From Planctomycetaceae bacterium (GTDB lineage Bacteria > Planctomycetota > Planctomycetia > Pirellulales > Pirellulaceae): a stretch of DNA of 64,000 nucleotides. The position numbers and the translations under genes were made by a program. Location of the stretch: NCBI GenBank assembly GCA_020638975.1, contig JACKHN010000005.1:186001-250000 (forward strand). Direction: 5' to 3'. Positions 52,263-61,210 of the stretch are shown piece after piece (position 1 is the first letter of the stretch; the number at the start of each line of letters is the position of its first letter). The notes beneath the pieces are model-generated. The model was not told the DNA's origin. It ran no database searches and saw nothing but the letters and a program-made list of their open reading frames with translations.

Positions 52263-52886
52263 CTAGTCGAGTGACCCCCAAAATCTTTCGATTTGCTGGC
52301 GGGTCGATTCGATCGAACCAGAGTTGTCGATCACGTGATTTGCGGCTGCCCGCTTCGTCTCCAACGACTCTTGGGAGGACTCACGAGCCTCAAAATCCCG
52401 GTCCGTCCAGCCCCGGACGCGAGCCCGTTGCAGTCGCATGTCGCGTGGTACGTCGATAAACAGGATGTAATCACAGTATTTATCCCAACCGGCTTTGAGC
52501 ATGACGGGGGCATCCAGAATCACGACTTTGGTGCTGCCACCGGCACGAATCGCCTCAAACTCCTGTCGTAAACGCATGCCAATTCGCGGATGCGTTAGCT
52601 GCTCCAGGAAGGATAACTCTTTGGGGCCATCGGGCGTCTGGGCGAAAACAATCTTCGCGACTTCCGATCGATTGATCTGACCGGCCTCGGTAATCACCGC
52701 GTCTCCCCACCGATCGCGAGCAGCCTGAATGACTTCTGGCTCGAGCAATACCTGATGGCCGACTTGATCCGCGTCAAGAACTCGGGCTCCAAGCTTTCGA
52801 AGTTCCTCCGCAACAAGGCTCTTTCCACTCGCCACGCCACCCAAGATGCCAACGATCTTCATCTCGCGTTCACTCGTCGCTGCCAT
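52263..52886 (-). CDS. coaE: Dephospho-CoA kinase
   Basis: 207 residues from ATG 52886, which overlaps the polA stop by one base (TAATG); ATG at 52862 (MKIVGILGG) would match the family start more closely. P-loop GGVASGKSLVAEELRKLG, DADQVGHQVL, then LDAPVMLKAGWDKYCDYILFIDVPRDMRLQRARVRGWT, and DNSGSIESTRQQIERFW. It phosphorylates the ribose 3' hydroxyl in the last step of CoA synthesis. Confidence 0.96.
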   Translation of the reverse strand: MAATSEREMKIVGILGGVASGKSLVAEELRKLGARVLDADQVGHQVLLEPEVIQAARDRWGDAVITEAGQINRSEVAKIVFAQTPDGPKELSFLEQLTHPRIGMRLRQEFEAIRAGGSTKVVILDAPVMLKAGWDKYCDYILFIDVPRDMRLQRARVRGWTDRDFEARESSQESLETKRAAANHVIDNSGSIESTRQQIERFWGSLD

Positions 52887-55729
52887 TAGTCCCAAGCTTC
52901 ACACTCCGCCCACGTCTTACCCGCTTTAACATCCACCTTAAGCGGCACGTTCAATCGACCGGCGGCAGTCATCTCCTCGGTAACCAAAGCAGCTAATCCA
53001 GTGAGTTCTTCCGTCGGGACTTCGAACACCAGTTCGTCGTGTATTTGCAGGAGCATCCGTGCCGATGACTTCTCGCGTTGCAAGCGACCGTAGACATTGA
53101 TCATCGCTTGCTTGATCAAGTCCGCAGCCGATCCTTGAATAACCGTGTTGATTGCGATTCGCTCGGGGAGGGTACGTTGGCGGGAATCGCCGACGCGTGA
53201 GGGATCTCGAACTCCGTCGACCGCACGACGGCGACCTAGGATCGTACTAACATATCGATTCGCCCGGCAATCCTCCAGCACCTTTTTCATAAACGCATCC
53301 ACTCCCGTATAGCGAGCGAAATAGGCGTCAATAAATGTCGCCGCCTCGTCCTTGTCGATATCAAGCGATTTCGCCAACCCAAATGCACTTTGACCGTAAA
53401 TCACGCCGAAATTGACGGCCTTTGCGCTGCGACGCATCTCGCGCGTGACTTCTTCGAGCGGCACGCCGTAAACTTCGCTGGCAACCTGTGTGTGGATATC
53501 TCGATCTTCGGCAAAGGCCTGGCACATCGCCTCGTCACCCGAGAAGTGAGCCAATACTCGCAGTTCGATCTGCGAGTAGTCGGCCGTCATCAAAAGCCAA
53601 TCCGGCTCACCGGGTAAGAACGCCGAGCGGATTTCTCGCCCTTCTTCGGTTCGGATCGGAATGTTTTGCAAGTTTGGTTCCGTCGAACTGAGTCGGCCAG
53701 TCGCAGCAACATCTTGCTTGAAGGACGTATGAATTCGCTTTGTGATCGGATGGACAAGTTCAGGCAACGCGTCGACGTAGGTGCTCTTCAGCTTTGCATT
53801 TTGGCGATAGTCGATGATCTTTGCCGGCAGCGGATGTTGTTTGGCAAGCTCAGTCAAGACCTCAACGTCCGTGCTCGCACCGGTCTTTGTCTTTTTGATG
53901 ACAGGCAGCGAAAACTTCTCGAACAGTAGCTTGCTTAGTTGCTTTGGCGACTCGATGTTGAACTCTTCGCCAGCGATCTCATAAATCTCGATCTCCAACT
54001 TTGCCAAACGCTCGCCGAAGCGATCGCTCAACTCGCGCAATCGTTCAACATCGACTTTGATCCCGTTGAATTCCAATTCGGCCAAGATCTCGACGAGCGG
54101 AAGCTCCACCGACCGATACAAGTCGTCGAGCCCTTCCGCTTTCAGCTTCCTTTCCAGGATCGCCGTCAACCGCACAGGCACATCCGCGTCCTCGGCCGCG
54201 TACTCTGTGACTTGAGCGACTGGAACCTCGTCCATGCGAATTTGCTTCTTGCCGGTGCCGATCAGCTCTTTGATCGAAATCGTTTTGTGATTCAGGTAAC
54301 GCAGTGCCATGTCGTCCATACTGTGGCTTCGCTCGCCAGGCACGAGCAAGTAGTCGGCCACCATCGTGTCGAACGCGACACCTCGCAAAGTAACGCCGAT
54401 GTTTCGCAGCACGACGATGTCGTACTTCAGGTTTTGGCCGATCTTCTCGATTGCGGGATCTTCCAGGATCACACGGAGTGCCTCATGCGCGAGTTGCGGA
54501 TCGAGTTGCGGTTCACCTTGCGGCGCGCGGACGGGCACATAAAAACCTTCGCCCGCCTTCCACGAGAAGGAATAGCCGACGATTTCTGCCCAGCGAGGAT
54601 TCGTCGAAGTCGTTTCGGTATCGATCGAGATCCGTGACTGCCGCGACATCTTTTCGACTAACTCAGCCAAAGCTTCCGGTGTGGCAACGGTGCGATAGTC
54701 GGATTTCCATTCCGTGGGCGCTGCGGCAGCGGTGAGGTTGGCGACTTGATCCGCCAACTGCCGAAAACCAAATTCACGACACAGCTCTTTTGCAACTTCC
54801 GTATCAACGCCCCCTACCCTGCCCGCCTTCCAATCGATTTCGATGGGAACATCGTTCACCAGTCGAACGAGATCACGACTAAGTAACGCTTGGTCACGAA
54901 AGTTCACAAGGTTGAGTTCTCGCTTCTTCTTGCTGTTGGGATCGGCAGTTGCGAGAACTTGGTCGAGGGTGCCATGTGTTTCGAGAAGTTCTCTTGCCGC
55001 CTTTGGCCCAATCAACGGTACGCCCGGAACGTTGTCCACCGAATCGCCGACGAGGGCTTGATAGTCGACCACTTGATCAGGGCGAACGCCCCAGTCTTCC
55101 ATCAATGCCGCAGCATCGAACTCTTGCTGCTTGCGAATGTTGTACATCTTCACACGATCCGTGATCAATTGACGGCAATCTTTGTCGCTGGTCACCACGT
55201 AGCAAGTGCCGCCGCGTTCATCCGTGATGCGAGCGATCGTCGCAAGAATGTCGTCTGCCTCATAACCTTGAAGCTGCAGCACAGGTACTCCCATCGCTGC
55301 GAGCATCCGGTGAATGCTGGGAATCTGCGGACGCAAGTCTTCCGGCATCGACTCGCGATTGGCCTTGTACTTGTCGTACAGATCATGTCGAAACGTGACT
55401 TCTTTCGGATAGTCGAACGCACAGAACAAGTAGTTGGGCCGCTTGTTCTCGATGATGTCGACTACATCGCGAATGAAGCCATGTACTGCACCGACCGGCT
55501 GCCCACTTGGACTGCTCAACGGTGGCATGGCATGGAAGACTTGATAAATCAGCGAATGCGAATCGATGACATAGACGGTTTGCCCTTCAAGGCTGTCGGG
55601 TAGCTTATCGGCAACCTGCTTTGGCGAAGTCGATATTGCCGGCGGCGCTTCCCTGACCGCATCGGGTTGTACGTCATCGTCCGTGTCATCAGACATCGTG
55701 AACGAAAGCTGTCGTTGTGAGTTCGCCAT
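52886..55729 (-). CDS. polA: DNA polymerase I
   Basis: 947 residues. N-terminal 5'-3' exonuclease (YVIDSHSLIYQVFHAM, CAFDYPKEVTFRHDLYDKYKANR, GYEADDILATIAR, VVTSDKDCRQLI, GDSVDNVPGVPLIGPKAA), middle 3'-5' exonuclease-like domain with DTETT and a conserved EDADVPVRL, and C-terminal polymerase (TGRLSSTEPNLQNIPIRTEEGREIRSAF, TADYSQIELRVLAHFSGD, RRSAKAVNFGVIYGQSAFGLA, LLQIHDELVFEVP). A ~40-residue N-terminal extension rich in Asp and Pro precedes the exonuclease. DTETT and downstream Asp residues suggest proof-reading activity is kept. Confidence 0.97.
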   Translation of the reverse strand: MANSQRQLSFTMSDDTDDDVQPDAVREAPPAISTSPKQVADKLPDSLEGQTVYVIDSHSLIYQVFHAMPPLSSPSGQPVGAVHGFIRDVVDIIENKRPNYLFCAFDYPKEVTFRHDLYDKYKANRESMPEDLRPQIPSIHRMLAAMGVPVLQLQGYEADDILATIARITDERGGTCYVVTSDKDCRQLITDRVKMYNIRKQQEFDAAALMEDWGVRPDQVVDYQALVGDSVDNVPGVPLIGPKAARELLETHGTLDQVLATADPNSKKKRELNLVNFRDQALLSRDLVRLVNDVPIEIDWKAGRVGGVDTEVAKELCREFGFRQLADQVANLTAAAAPTEWKSDYRTVATPEALAELVEKMSRQSRISIDTETTSTNPRWAEIVGYSFSWKAGEGFYVPVRAPQGEPQLDPQLAHEALRVILEDPAIEKIGQNLKYDIVVLRNIGVTLRGVAFDTMVADYLLVPGERSHSMDDMALRYLNHKTISIKELIGTGKKQIRMDEVPVAQVTEYAAEDADVPVRLTAILERKLKAEGLDDLYRSVELPLVEILAELEFNGIKVDVERLRELSDRFGERLAKLEIEIYEIAGEEFNIESPKQLSKLLFEKFSLPVIKKTKTGASTDVEVLTELAKQHPLPAKIIDYRQNAKLKSTYVDALPELVHPITKRIHTSFKQDVAATGRLSSTEPNLQNIPIRTEEGREIRSAFLPGEPDWLLMTADYSQIELRVLAHFSGDEAMCQAFAEDRDIHTQVASEVYGVPLEEVTREMRRSAKAVNFGVIYGQSAFGLAKSLDIDKDEAATFIDAYFARYTGVDAFMKKVLEDCRANRYVSTILGRRRAVDGVRDPSRVGDSRQRTLPERIAINTVIQGSAADLIKQAMINVYGRLQREKSSARMLLQIHDELVFEVPTEELTGLAALVTEEMTAAGRLNVPLKVDVKAGKTWAECEAWD

Positions 55730-55736
55730 CGTGGCC

Positions 55737-56264
55737 TCAACTGAGTACTTGAAGAATCCCGCGACAGAAGTCCGGTAAATCGTCCGGCTTGCGGCTGGAA
55801 ACGAAATGGCGATCGACGACCACCGCTGCGTCTTCCCAAATCGCGCCGGCGTTGATCAGATCGTCTTTAATCCCTGGCGAACCGGTAACTCGGACTCCCT
55901 TATACACCTTGGCCGAAATAGGAATCCAGCCGCCATGGCACACCGCTGCAACCAGCTTGCCAGCATCGGCAAAGTCGCGAACGAGTTGCAGGAGATACGG
56001 ATCTCGCCGCAATTTATCGGGCATAAATCCGCCAGGCACGACCAGTCCATCGAAGTCACTAGCCTTCATGTCGCTGATGGAGGCGTCGGACTTACACGGA
56101 TAACCATTCTTCCCTGCGTAGACGACGTTTGCTTCCGGCCCAGCGACGATTACATCCGCTCCAGCTTCAATCAGCCGCAGCTTCGGATACCACAATTCGA
56201 GGTCTTCGTAGATATCTCCGACAAAGATCAGGATGCGTTTAGATTTCAGTGGATGGTCTAGCAC
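55737..56264 (-). CDS. DJ-1/PfpI family protein
   Basis: 175 residues. DJ-1/PfpI fold: ILIFVGDIYEDLELWYPKLRLIEAGADVIVAGP, DGLVVPGGFMPDKLRRD, nucleophile-elbow Cys in LVAAVCHGGWIPISAK, and VVVDRHFVSSRKPDDLPDF. Members are deglycase/stress proteins, glyoxalase-like enzymes or intracellular proteases. It starts upstream of polA, 7 bp away, so it may be co-transcribed with it. Substrate unknown. Confidence 0.94.
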   Translation of the reverse strand: MLDHPLKSKRILIFVGDIYEDLELWYPKLRLIEAGADVIVAGPEANVVYAGKNGYPCKSDASISDMKASDFDGLVVPGGFMPDKLRRDPYLLQLVRDFADAGKLVAAVCHGGWIPISAKVYKGVRVTGSPGIKDDLINAGAIWEDAAVVVDRHFVSSRKPDDLPDFCRGILQVLS

Positions 56265-56314
56265 CGCATTTCCTCATTTCCTAGCGAGTCTTTGAATCGA
56301 GTGAACATTAACTT

Positions 56315-56620
56315 TTAATCGGGTTGTCGATGAACCCAATAACCTGGCCGCCGCCGACCGTGCGCTACGGCCAGAACCTGAACACAATCAGATGTGACCG
56401 GCTCGTAGTAACGAATGAACGGAAAACGCCGCAAACGAACGAAGCGGATGGCACCTTCAACACTTGGCCATTGCTCGGGCCCTGTCGAGATCAAACGCAC
56501 GGCGTCGATGACACTTTTCTGGAAACGTCGAGCGACTCGTTCGCTGATGTTCATGTAGTGTTGAAGGGCATCGAGATACTCTTGGTGGGCGTCCGGGTGA
56601 AATACAACTTCAGTTTCCAC
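56315..56620 (-). CDS. RelE/ParE-family toxin
   Basis: 101 residues, GTG start inside the end of the antitoxin gene. RelE/ParE fold: VVFHPDAHQEYLDALQHYMNISERVARRFQKSVIDAVRLIS, PEQWPSVEGAIRFVRLRRFPFIRYYEPVTSDCVQVLAVAHGRRRPGYWVHR. The C-terminal AHGRRRPGYW matches the catalytic/interaction end of ParE-like toxins that block gyrase or cut mRNA on ribosomes; which it does is not certain. Paired with the antitoxin upstream. Confidence 0.9.
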   Translation of the reverse strand: METEVVFHPDAHQEYLDALQHYMNISERVARRFQKSVIDAVRLISTGPEQWPSVEGAIRFVRLRRFPFIRYYEPVTSDCVQVLAVAHGRRRPGYWVHRQPD

Positions 56621-56855
56621 CTTCGAGAACCCTTTCCACGTCGGCGGAGACTTCGGTCCATGAGACCGGCTTCACGAGCCCACTTCGCAGTTCCTCCGAG
56701 CGCTGGCGAACTTCCTGCCGCCACGCCTCCGCTACCGCAGCGAGATCATCAACGACCGGCTCTTCCAATGAGTCCAGCAAAGCTTCCACGACTAGCACAC
56801 GCTCCTGTTCGGAGAGTTGCGTCGCTGCGGTGACAATAGATTGGGCATCCGTCAT
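56610..56855 (-). CDS. Addiction-module antitoxin (putative addiction module component family)
   Basis: 81 residues from ATG 56855; frame is open to 56900. It starts with DAQSIVTAATQLSEQERVLVVEALLDSLEE, the standard start of the small CHP02574 addiction-module component family, and ends with WRQEVRQRSEELRSGLVKPVSWTEVSADVERVLEGGN. It precedes the RelE/ParE toxin and overlaps it by 11 bp, so the two form a type II toxin-antitoxin unit. Confidence 0.9.
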   Translation of the reverse strand: MTDAQSIVTAATQLSEQERVLVVEALLDSLEEPVVDDLAAVAEAWRQEVRQRSEELRSGLVKPVSWTEVSADVERVLEGGN

Positions 56856-56937
56856 TCGTTCGCTCCGTGTCTTTGCTTCGTGACACCTTCGAGCGGCCAT
56901 TGTATCACGAAACGTGCGTGCCAGCGACGTCGCCGGA

Positions 56938-58152
56938 CTATCGCGGAATCGGCTTGAGTGTCACTGAATCGAACGATAATTCACCGGTCGCACCAAAGAG
57001 CCCAATGCGGAGCAGTCCTTCGCGGGCTTGAATCGGGACGCGAAATTGCTTTTTCACTCGCGTCCACTCGGACGAACCGCGAAACGGACCGATCCAGTTG
57101 TGACCGAGATCGTTGCGGTTCTCGTCGTAAAAGGTAATACCAACCGAAGGGAGTGCGTCCTCGCCGAGATTCACAGAGATGTTTGAATACTTGACGAACG
57201 CCGAGAGTTCGATTTCGGCGACTTCGCGACCGTCGATCGGCAAGCCTTGTAGTAAATGCGATGCTCGCCCAACTTCCTCATTCTTAAACGTGACATAGTG
57301 TTCGCCTTCGGGAGCGAGCGTATCAGCCGTTCGCTCGGCTTGTCGCTGGTAATACCAACCCGGGATGAAACCGTTCTCGCCCACCTCTTCCTCGAAGTTG
57401 CCGTTAGCTGCCTGAGGGTTCGCAGGATCGGGTTTGACGCGACGCAAATCTTCCGCCGTGCCAGTCATCGGGACGAACAAAGTTGGACGCAGTGCTTCCT
57501 TCTCCAGCTTTCCGTCTTTCTTGCGCATCAGATACAGGGTCTGCTGGTAGCGTTGGCCGGCTGGTATCACCATCAATCCACCTTCCGCCAATTGGTCGAT
57601 CAGCGGTTGTGGTGGGCCTTCCGGTGAACATGTCACGATGATTTTGTCGAACGGAGCATGTTCTTCCCAACCTTTAAAGCCATCACCGACTTTGGTGAAC
57701 ACATTTTTATACTTCAGATGTTTTAATGTGCGTTCGGCTTTACGGCCCAAGCCTTCGACGATCTCTATCGAGTAGACTTCCTTAACGAGCGGGCTGAGCA
57801 CCGCCGCTTGATAGCCGCTGCCCGTTCCAATCTCTAAAACCTTGTCCGTCGGTTGCGGATCAAGCGACTCGGTCATGTAAGCGACAATAAAGGGCGATGA
57901 AATCGTTTGCTGAAATCCGATGGGCAACGCCATGTCAAAATAAGCTTGCTGCCGCAGATTGGGGGCAACGAACTCGTGACGCGGCGTATCGCGAATCGCT
58001 TGCAGGACTCGCGGATCTTTGACGCCCGCACCAGCGACAACTTCTTCGACCATGCGATGTCGAGCCTGCTCGAACTGCGATTCGGTTTGAGCCTGAACGG
58101 CAACCGGCAATATGAGTAGTAGGAGCAGAGGAACTAGATGTTGATTGATCAT
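56938..58152 (-). CDS. Exported protein-L-isoaspartate O-methyltransferase with C-terminal beta domain
   Basis: 404 residues from ATG 58152. A signal peptide (HLVPLLLLLILPVAVQAQ) comes first. Residues ~20-215 are a PCMT domain: DPRVLQAIRDTPRHEFVAPNLRQQAYFDMALPIGFQQTIS, SAM site VLEIGTGSGYQAAVLSPLVKEVYSIEIV, FDKIIVTCSPEGPPQPLIDQLAEGGLMVIPAG. PCMT repairs isoaspartate using SAM. Residues ~240-404 are a beta-sandwich like sugar-binding modules (YVTFKNEEVGRASHLLQGLPIDGREVAEIELSAFVKYSNISVNLG). A secreted SAM enzyme is odd because SAM is cytoplasmic. Confidence 0.88.
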   Translation of the reverse strand: MINQHLVPLLLLLILPVAVQAQTESQFEQARHRMVEEVVAGAGVKDPRVLQAIRDTPRHEFVAPNLRQQAYFDMALPIGFQQTISSPFIVAYMTESLDPQPTDKVLEIGTGSGYQAAVLSPLVKEVYSIEIVEGLGRKAERTLKHLKYKNVFTKVGDGFKGWEEHAPFDKIIVTCSPEGPPQPLIDQLAEGGLMVIPAGQRYQQTLYLMRKKDGKLEKEALRPTLFVPMTGTAEDLRRVKPDPANPQAANGNFEEEVGENGFIPGWYYQRQAERTADTLAPEGEHYVTFKNEEVGRASHLLQGLPIDGREVAEIELSAFVKYSNISVNLGEDALPSVGITFYDENRNDLGHNWIGPFRGSSEWTRVKKQFRVPIQAREGLLRIGLFGATGELSFDSVTLKPIPR

Positions 58153-58247
58153 TGGCCAGCCGGGGTTGGTCATTGGTTGTCAGCTCACAGTGTATTATAA
58201 CTTTGCTTGGCAAATGACGCATGGCAACTGACTAAGGACAATTGAGC

Positions 58248-59045
58248 ATGAAAACCAATCCGGTCAAAGAAAAACTCCGTCGTGGCGAGCCTTCCTTCGG
58301 GACTTGGCTTGCCTTGGGTGATTTATATGCCACGCGTGTGTTAGCACGACTCGGCTTTGACTGGCTCACCTTGGATATCGAGCATTCGGCAATCGATTGG
58401 TCGCAAGCGACTTCGATCTTCGGCGCGATTGCCGATGCCGGTTGCGTTCCGTTGGCTCGCGTACCCGAGGGAACGCATCACTATATAAAGCGAGTTCTCG
58501 ACGCAGGAGCGTGGGGAATTGTGGTGCCCATGGTCGATACCGTCGAACAAGCCAAGGTCGCAATCGCTGCGGCCAAATATCCTCCGGAAGGCAATCGCAG
58601 CGTTGGTGGCGGTATGCACGCCATGAACTTCGGCGCGGAAGCTGGTGAGTATTATCAACGTGCCAATGACGAGATCCTAGTGGTCCTGCAAACCGAAAGC
58701 CCGCAAGGTGTCGAGAATGCGGAAGAGATTTACAGCCTGCCCGGTTGCGATGCGATCTTCATCGGCCCAAACGACCTGCGATTCCAGATGCGAGCCGCCG
58801 ATGGCACGTTTCCAACGCCGGAAGAACACGAAGCGATGGTACAACGCGTGATCGAAATCGGCAAAAAAGTCGGCACACCGACCGGCATTCACGCCATGGA
58901 CCCTGAATCCGCTCTGCAACGCGCCGAGCAAGGCATGCAATTCCTCGCCGTTGGCAGCGATCTGCGGATGATGACGTTTAAGGCTCAGGATTACCTCAAG
59001 ACACTACATCCCGATCAAGATGCCAAAGACGTGGCAAGGTATTGA
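58248..59045 (+). CDS. HpcH/HpaI-family aldolase
   Basis: 265 residues from ATG 58248, with AAGGA 9 nt upstream (a TTG at 58242 is also in frame). Class II aldolase TIM barrel: GTWLALGDLYATRVLARLGFDWLTLDIEHSAIDW, PLARVPEGTHHYIKRVLDAGAWGIVVPMVDTVEQA, PEGNRSVGGGMHAMNFG, VLQTESPQGVENAEEI, DAIFIGPNDLRFQM. Family members cleave 2-keto-3-deoxy or 4-hydroxy-2-oxo acids to pyruvate and an aldehyde using a divalent metal. Metal Glu/Asp are in QTESPQG and FIGPNDL. Confidence 0.93.
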   Translation: MKTNPVKEKLRRGEPSFGTWLALGDLYATRVLARLGFDWLTLDIEHSAIDWSQATSIFGAIADAGCVPLARVPEGTHHYIKRVLDAGAWGIVVPMVDTVEQAKVAIAAAKYPPEGNRSVGGGMHAMNFGAEAGEYYQRANDEILVVLQTESPQGVENAEEIYSLPGCDAIFIGPNDLRFQMRAADGTFPTPEEHEAMVQRVIEIGKKVGTPTGIHAMDPESALQRAEQGMQFLAVGSDLRMMTFKAQDYLKTLHPDQDAKDVARY

Positions 59046-59107
59046 TCGAGCAATTCACTTGCGCAAGCCGAACCGACGACGTACAATGAATCCAGCGAGA
59101 GGAATCC

Positions 59108-59383
59108 ATGGGGAGTGCTGACATGCAAGAAGATTCGCACGCCGTCGAACGCGAGTTGGCACTAGACGCGACCGAGTTTGTTCGTCAACGACAGTCTGAC
59201 GAAGTGGAGTTACGGTCGCTATCGCTCGAAGTGCGAGGCGCGATGATTGAAGCGGCTTGTCGCACGGCCGCAGAGATTCTTCGAAGTCGCATCAACGCTG
59301 GCTATCCCGCACCGTCGCCGGCACCCTGGCCACCATCGACGCTAGACTTCCTCAGCAAGCACGCACCACATGGACGAACGTGA
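59108..59383 (+). CDS. Small protein partner of nucleotidyltransferase (candidate TA component)
   Basis: 91 residues, ATG 59108 after AGAGG; ATG 59123 also possible. No family recognised. It is helical and charged: HAVERELALDATEFVRQRQSDEVELRSLSLEVRGAMIEAACRTAAEILRSRI, then a Pro-rich tail (PAPSPAPWPPST). It overlaps the next gene by 14 bp, the layout typical of toxin-antitoxin pairs. It does not look like HEPN by any clear motif. Confidence 0.7.
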   Translation: MGSADMQEDSHAVERELALDATEFVRQRQSDEVELRSLSLEVRGAMIEAACRTAAEILRSRINAGYPAPSPAPWPPSTLDFLSKHAPHGRT

Positions 59384-59951
59384 ACCTAGCCGCGATGCCG
59401 CTGATGTGGCAAAGCGAATAGCCGCAAAGTTGACGGATGGTCGTTGTGAATACGCGATTGGTGGTGCAATCGCGCTCGGATACTGGGCAGAACCGCGCGG
59501 GACGCTCGATGTTGATTTCACGCTTTTCATCTCACCAGACAAGCCGGGAGAGTGTGTTTGGCTACTCCAAGAACTTGGATGCGCATTCAGCACTTCTGAC
59601 GCTCTCCGTTCACTTAACGAGCACGGCTTTTGTCGCGTATCCTATTCGGGGCTGCGAGTGGACGTGTTTCTGCCTACCGTTCCCTTCTACGAAGCCGCCC
59701 GCAAACGTCGACGATCGGTTGACCTTGGCGGTCAGGAGATTCAGATTTGGGATGCCGAAACGCTCGCAGTATTTAAGATGATGTTTTTCAGACGCAAGGA
59801 CATCGTCGACGTCGAGCAGATTCTACGAATTCAAGGACCGGCTTTTGATCGAAGCTGGGCCCGGGAACAATTATTGGAGATCTACGGAAGTCGAGACCCT
59901 CGTATATCTCAGTGGGATGATCTGGTCGCCGAACGAGCGTCCGATGAATAA
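59370..59951 (+). CDS. Nucleotidyltransferase (AbiEii/MNT-like)
   Basis: 193 residues. The pol-beta-like nucleotidyltransferase site is visible: CEYAIGGAIALGYWAEPRGTLDVDFTLFIS (GG..R.T.DVD, with two metal-binding Asp) and a third Asp in SGLRVDVFLP. The C-terminal half is helical (LAVFKMMFFRRKDIVDVEQILRIQ, as in domains that scan Lys-rich loops of this family). Similar proteins act as AbiEii-type toxins or MNT antitoxins. Together with the small overlapping gene it may be a type IV or VII-like TA unit, or a substrate-specific adenylyltransferase. Confidence 0.85.
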   Translation: MDEREPSRDAADVAKRIAAKLTDGRCEYAIGGAIALGYWAEPRGTLDVDFTLFISPDKPGECVWLLQELGCAFSTSDALRSLNEHGFCRVSYSGLRVDVFLPTVPFYEAARKRRRSVDLGGQEIQIWDAETLAVFKMMFFRRKDIVDVEQILRIQGPAFDRSWAREQLLEIYGSRDPRISQWDDLVAERASDE

Positions 59952-59978
59952 CTAGAATTCGCTGCAAGGTTGTTACCA

Positions 59979-61208
59979 ATGGTGAATGAGACACATGACC
60001 ACTCAGCGGTCTACTTGTTAGCAACGCTCGATACAAAGGGCCCTGAAGCGGCATTAATTCGAGATCGCCTCCTCGAACTCGGTTTGGATGTCGTTGTTCT
60101 CGATACGGGTTGCGTCGGAAAGCCCACATATACTGGCGACATTTCTCGCGACGCGGTTTTCGTGGCTGCCGGCACAACGCTCGCCGCTATGGTTGCGAAG
60201 AAGGATCGCGGTGTCGCCGTGACCAAGGCCGCAGCGGGTGCCACAGCGATCGTCCTCGATGCATTCAAGCGAGGCAAGGTCGATGGTGTGATCGCGCTCG
60301 GTGGTTCTGCCGGGACGACGATCGGTACTGCGGCGATGCGAGCATTGCCAATCGGTGTGCCGAAAGTGATGGTCAGCACGCTCGCGTCAGGCGACGTGCG
60401 CCAATGGGTCGGCGATAAAGACATCGTCATGTTCAACTCGGTCGTCGACATCGCGGGAATCAACCGCATCAGTCGGCAGATCTTGTCGAATGCCGCCTCC
60501 GCAATGGCCGGGATGGTGCAGCATCGCGCTGCGGCATCGAAGGACGACAAACCGCTCGTGGCCGCGACGATGTTTGGGGTTACGACGCCATGTGTGGAGC
60601 AAGCTCGCGAAGTTCTCGAAGCTGCGGGATTTGAAGTCCTGGTCTTTCACGCGACAGGAAACGGCGGCCAAGCGATGGAGTCGCTGATCCGGGAAGGTCT
60701 GATCGCCGGTGTGCTGGATATCACAACGACCGAACTCGCTGATGACCTCGTCGGTGGCGTATTGTCGGCTGGCCCGAATCGTTTGACGGCGGCGGCAAAG
60801 ATGAATGTGCCGCAAGTCGTCTCGGTCGGAGCCACCGATATGGTCAACTTCTGGGCCCCGGAGACAATTCCCGTCGAGTTTAAAGGCCGCAAGTTCCACA
60901 AACACAATGCAACGGTCACGCTGATGCGAACCACGGTCGAGGAGTGCAAGCTCCTCGGTCAAGAGATTGGTCACAAGGTTTCGCTGACACACGGTCCGGC
61001 TGCAATCCTGTTGCCGCTCAAGGGTGTTTCCGCGATCGATTGCGAGGGAGGGCCCTTCGATGATCCGACCGCACGCAAAGCGTTGTTTGACGCGATCCGC
61101 TCGAGTCATGGTCACGTTGAACTTGTGAAGGTGGACGCGCATATCAACGACCGTGAGTTTGCCGAGGCGGCTGCGACGAAACTGATTCAATTAATGAAAG
61201 TGAAGTAG
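59979..61208 (+). CDS. Tm-1-like ATP-binding protein (UPF0261)
   Basis: 409 residues from ATG 59979 with AAGG 9 nt upstream. UPF0261/Tm-1-like family, named for the tomato mosaic virus resistance protein: VYLLATLDTKGPEAALIRDRLLELGLDVVVLDTGC, GVIALGGSAGTTIGTAAMRALPIGVPKVMVSTLASGDV, FNSVVDIAGINRISRQILSNAASAMAGMV, GMMKNAT-like region KFHKHNATVTLMRTTVEEC and LPLKGVSAIDCEGGPFDDP. Very likely paired with the next gene, 2 bp away. Confidence 0.95.
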   Translation: MVNETHDHSAVYLLATLDTKGPEAALIRDRLLELGLDVVVLDTGCVGKPTYTGDISRDAVFVAAGTTLAAMVAKKDRGVAVTKAAAGATAIVLDAFKRGKVDGVIALGGSAGTTIGTAAMRALPIGVPKVMVSTLASGDVRQWVGDKDIVMFNSVVDIAGINRISRQILSNAASAMAGMVQHRAAASKDDKPLVAATMFGVTTPCVEQAREVLEAAGFEVLVFHATGNGGQAMESLIREGLIAGVLDITTTELADDLVGGVLSAGPNRLTAAAKMNVPQVVSVGATDMVNFWAPETIPVEFKGRKFHKHNATVTLMRTTVEECKLLGQEIGHKVSLTHGPAAILLPLKGVSAIDCEGGPFDDPTARKALFDAIRSSHGHVELVKVDAHINDREFAEAAATKLIQLMKVK

Positions 61209-61210
61209 CA

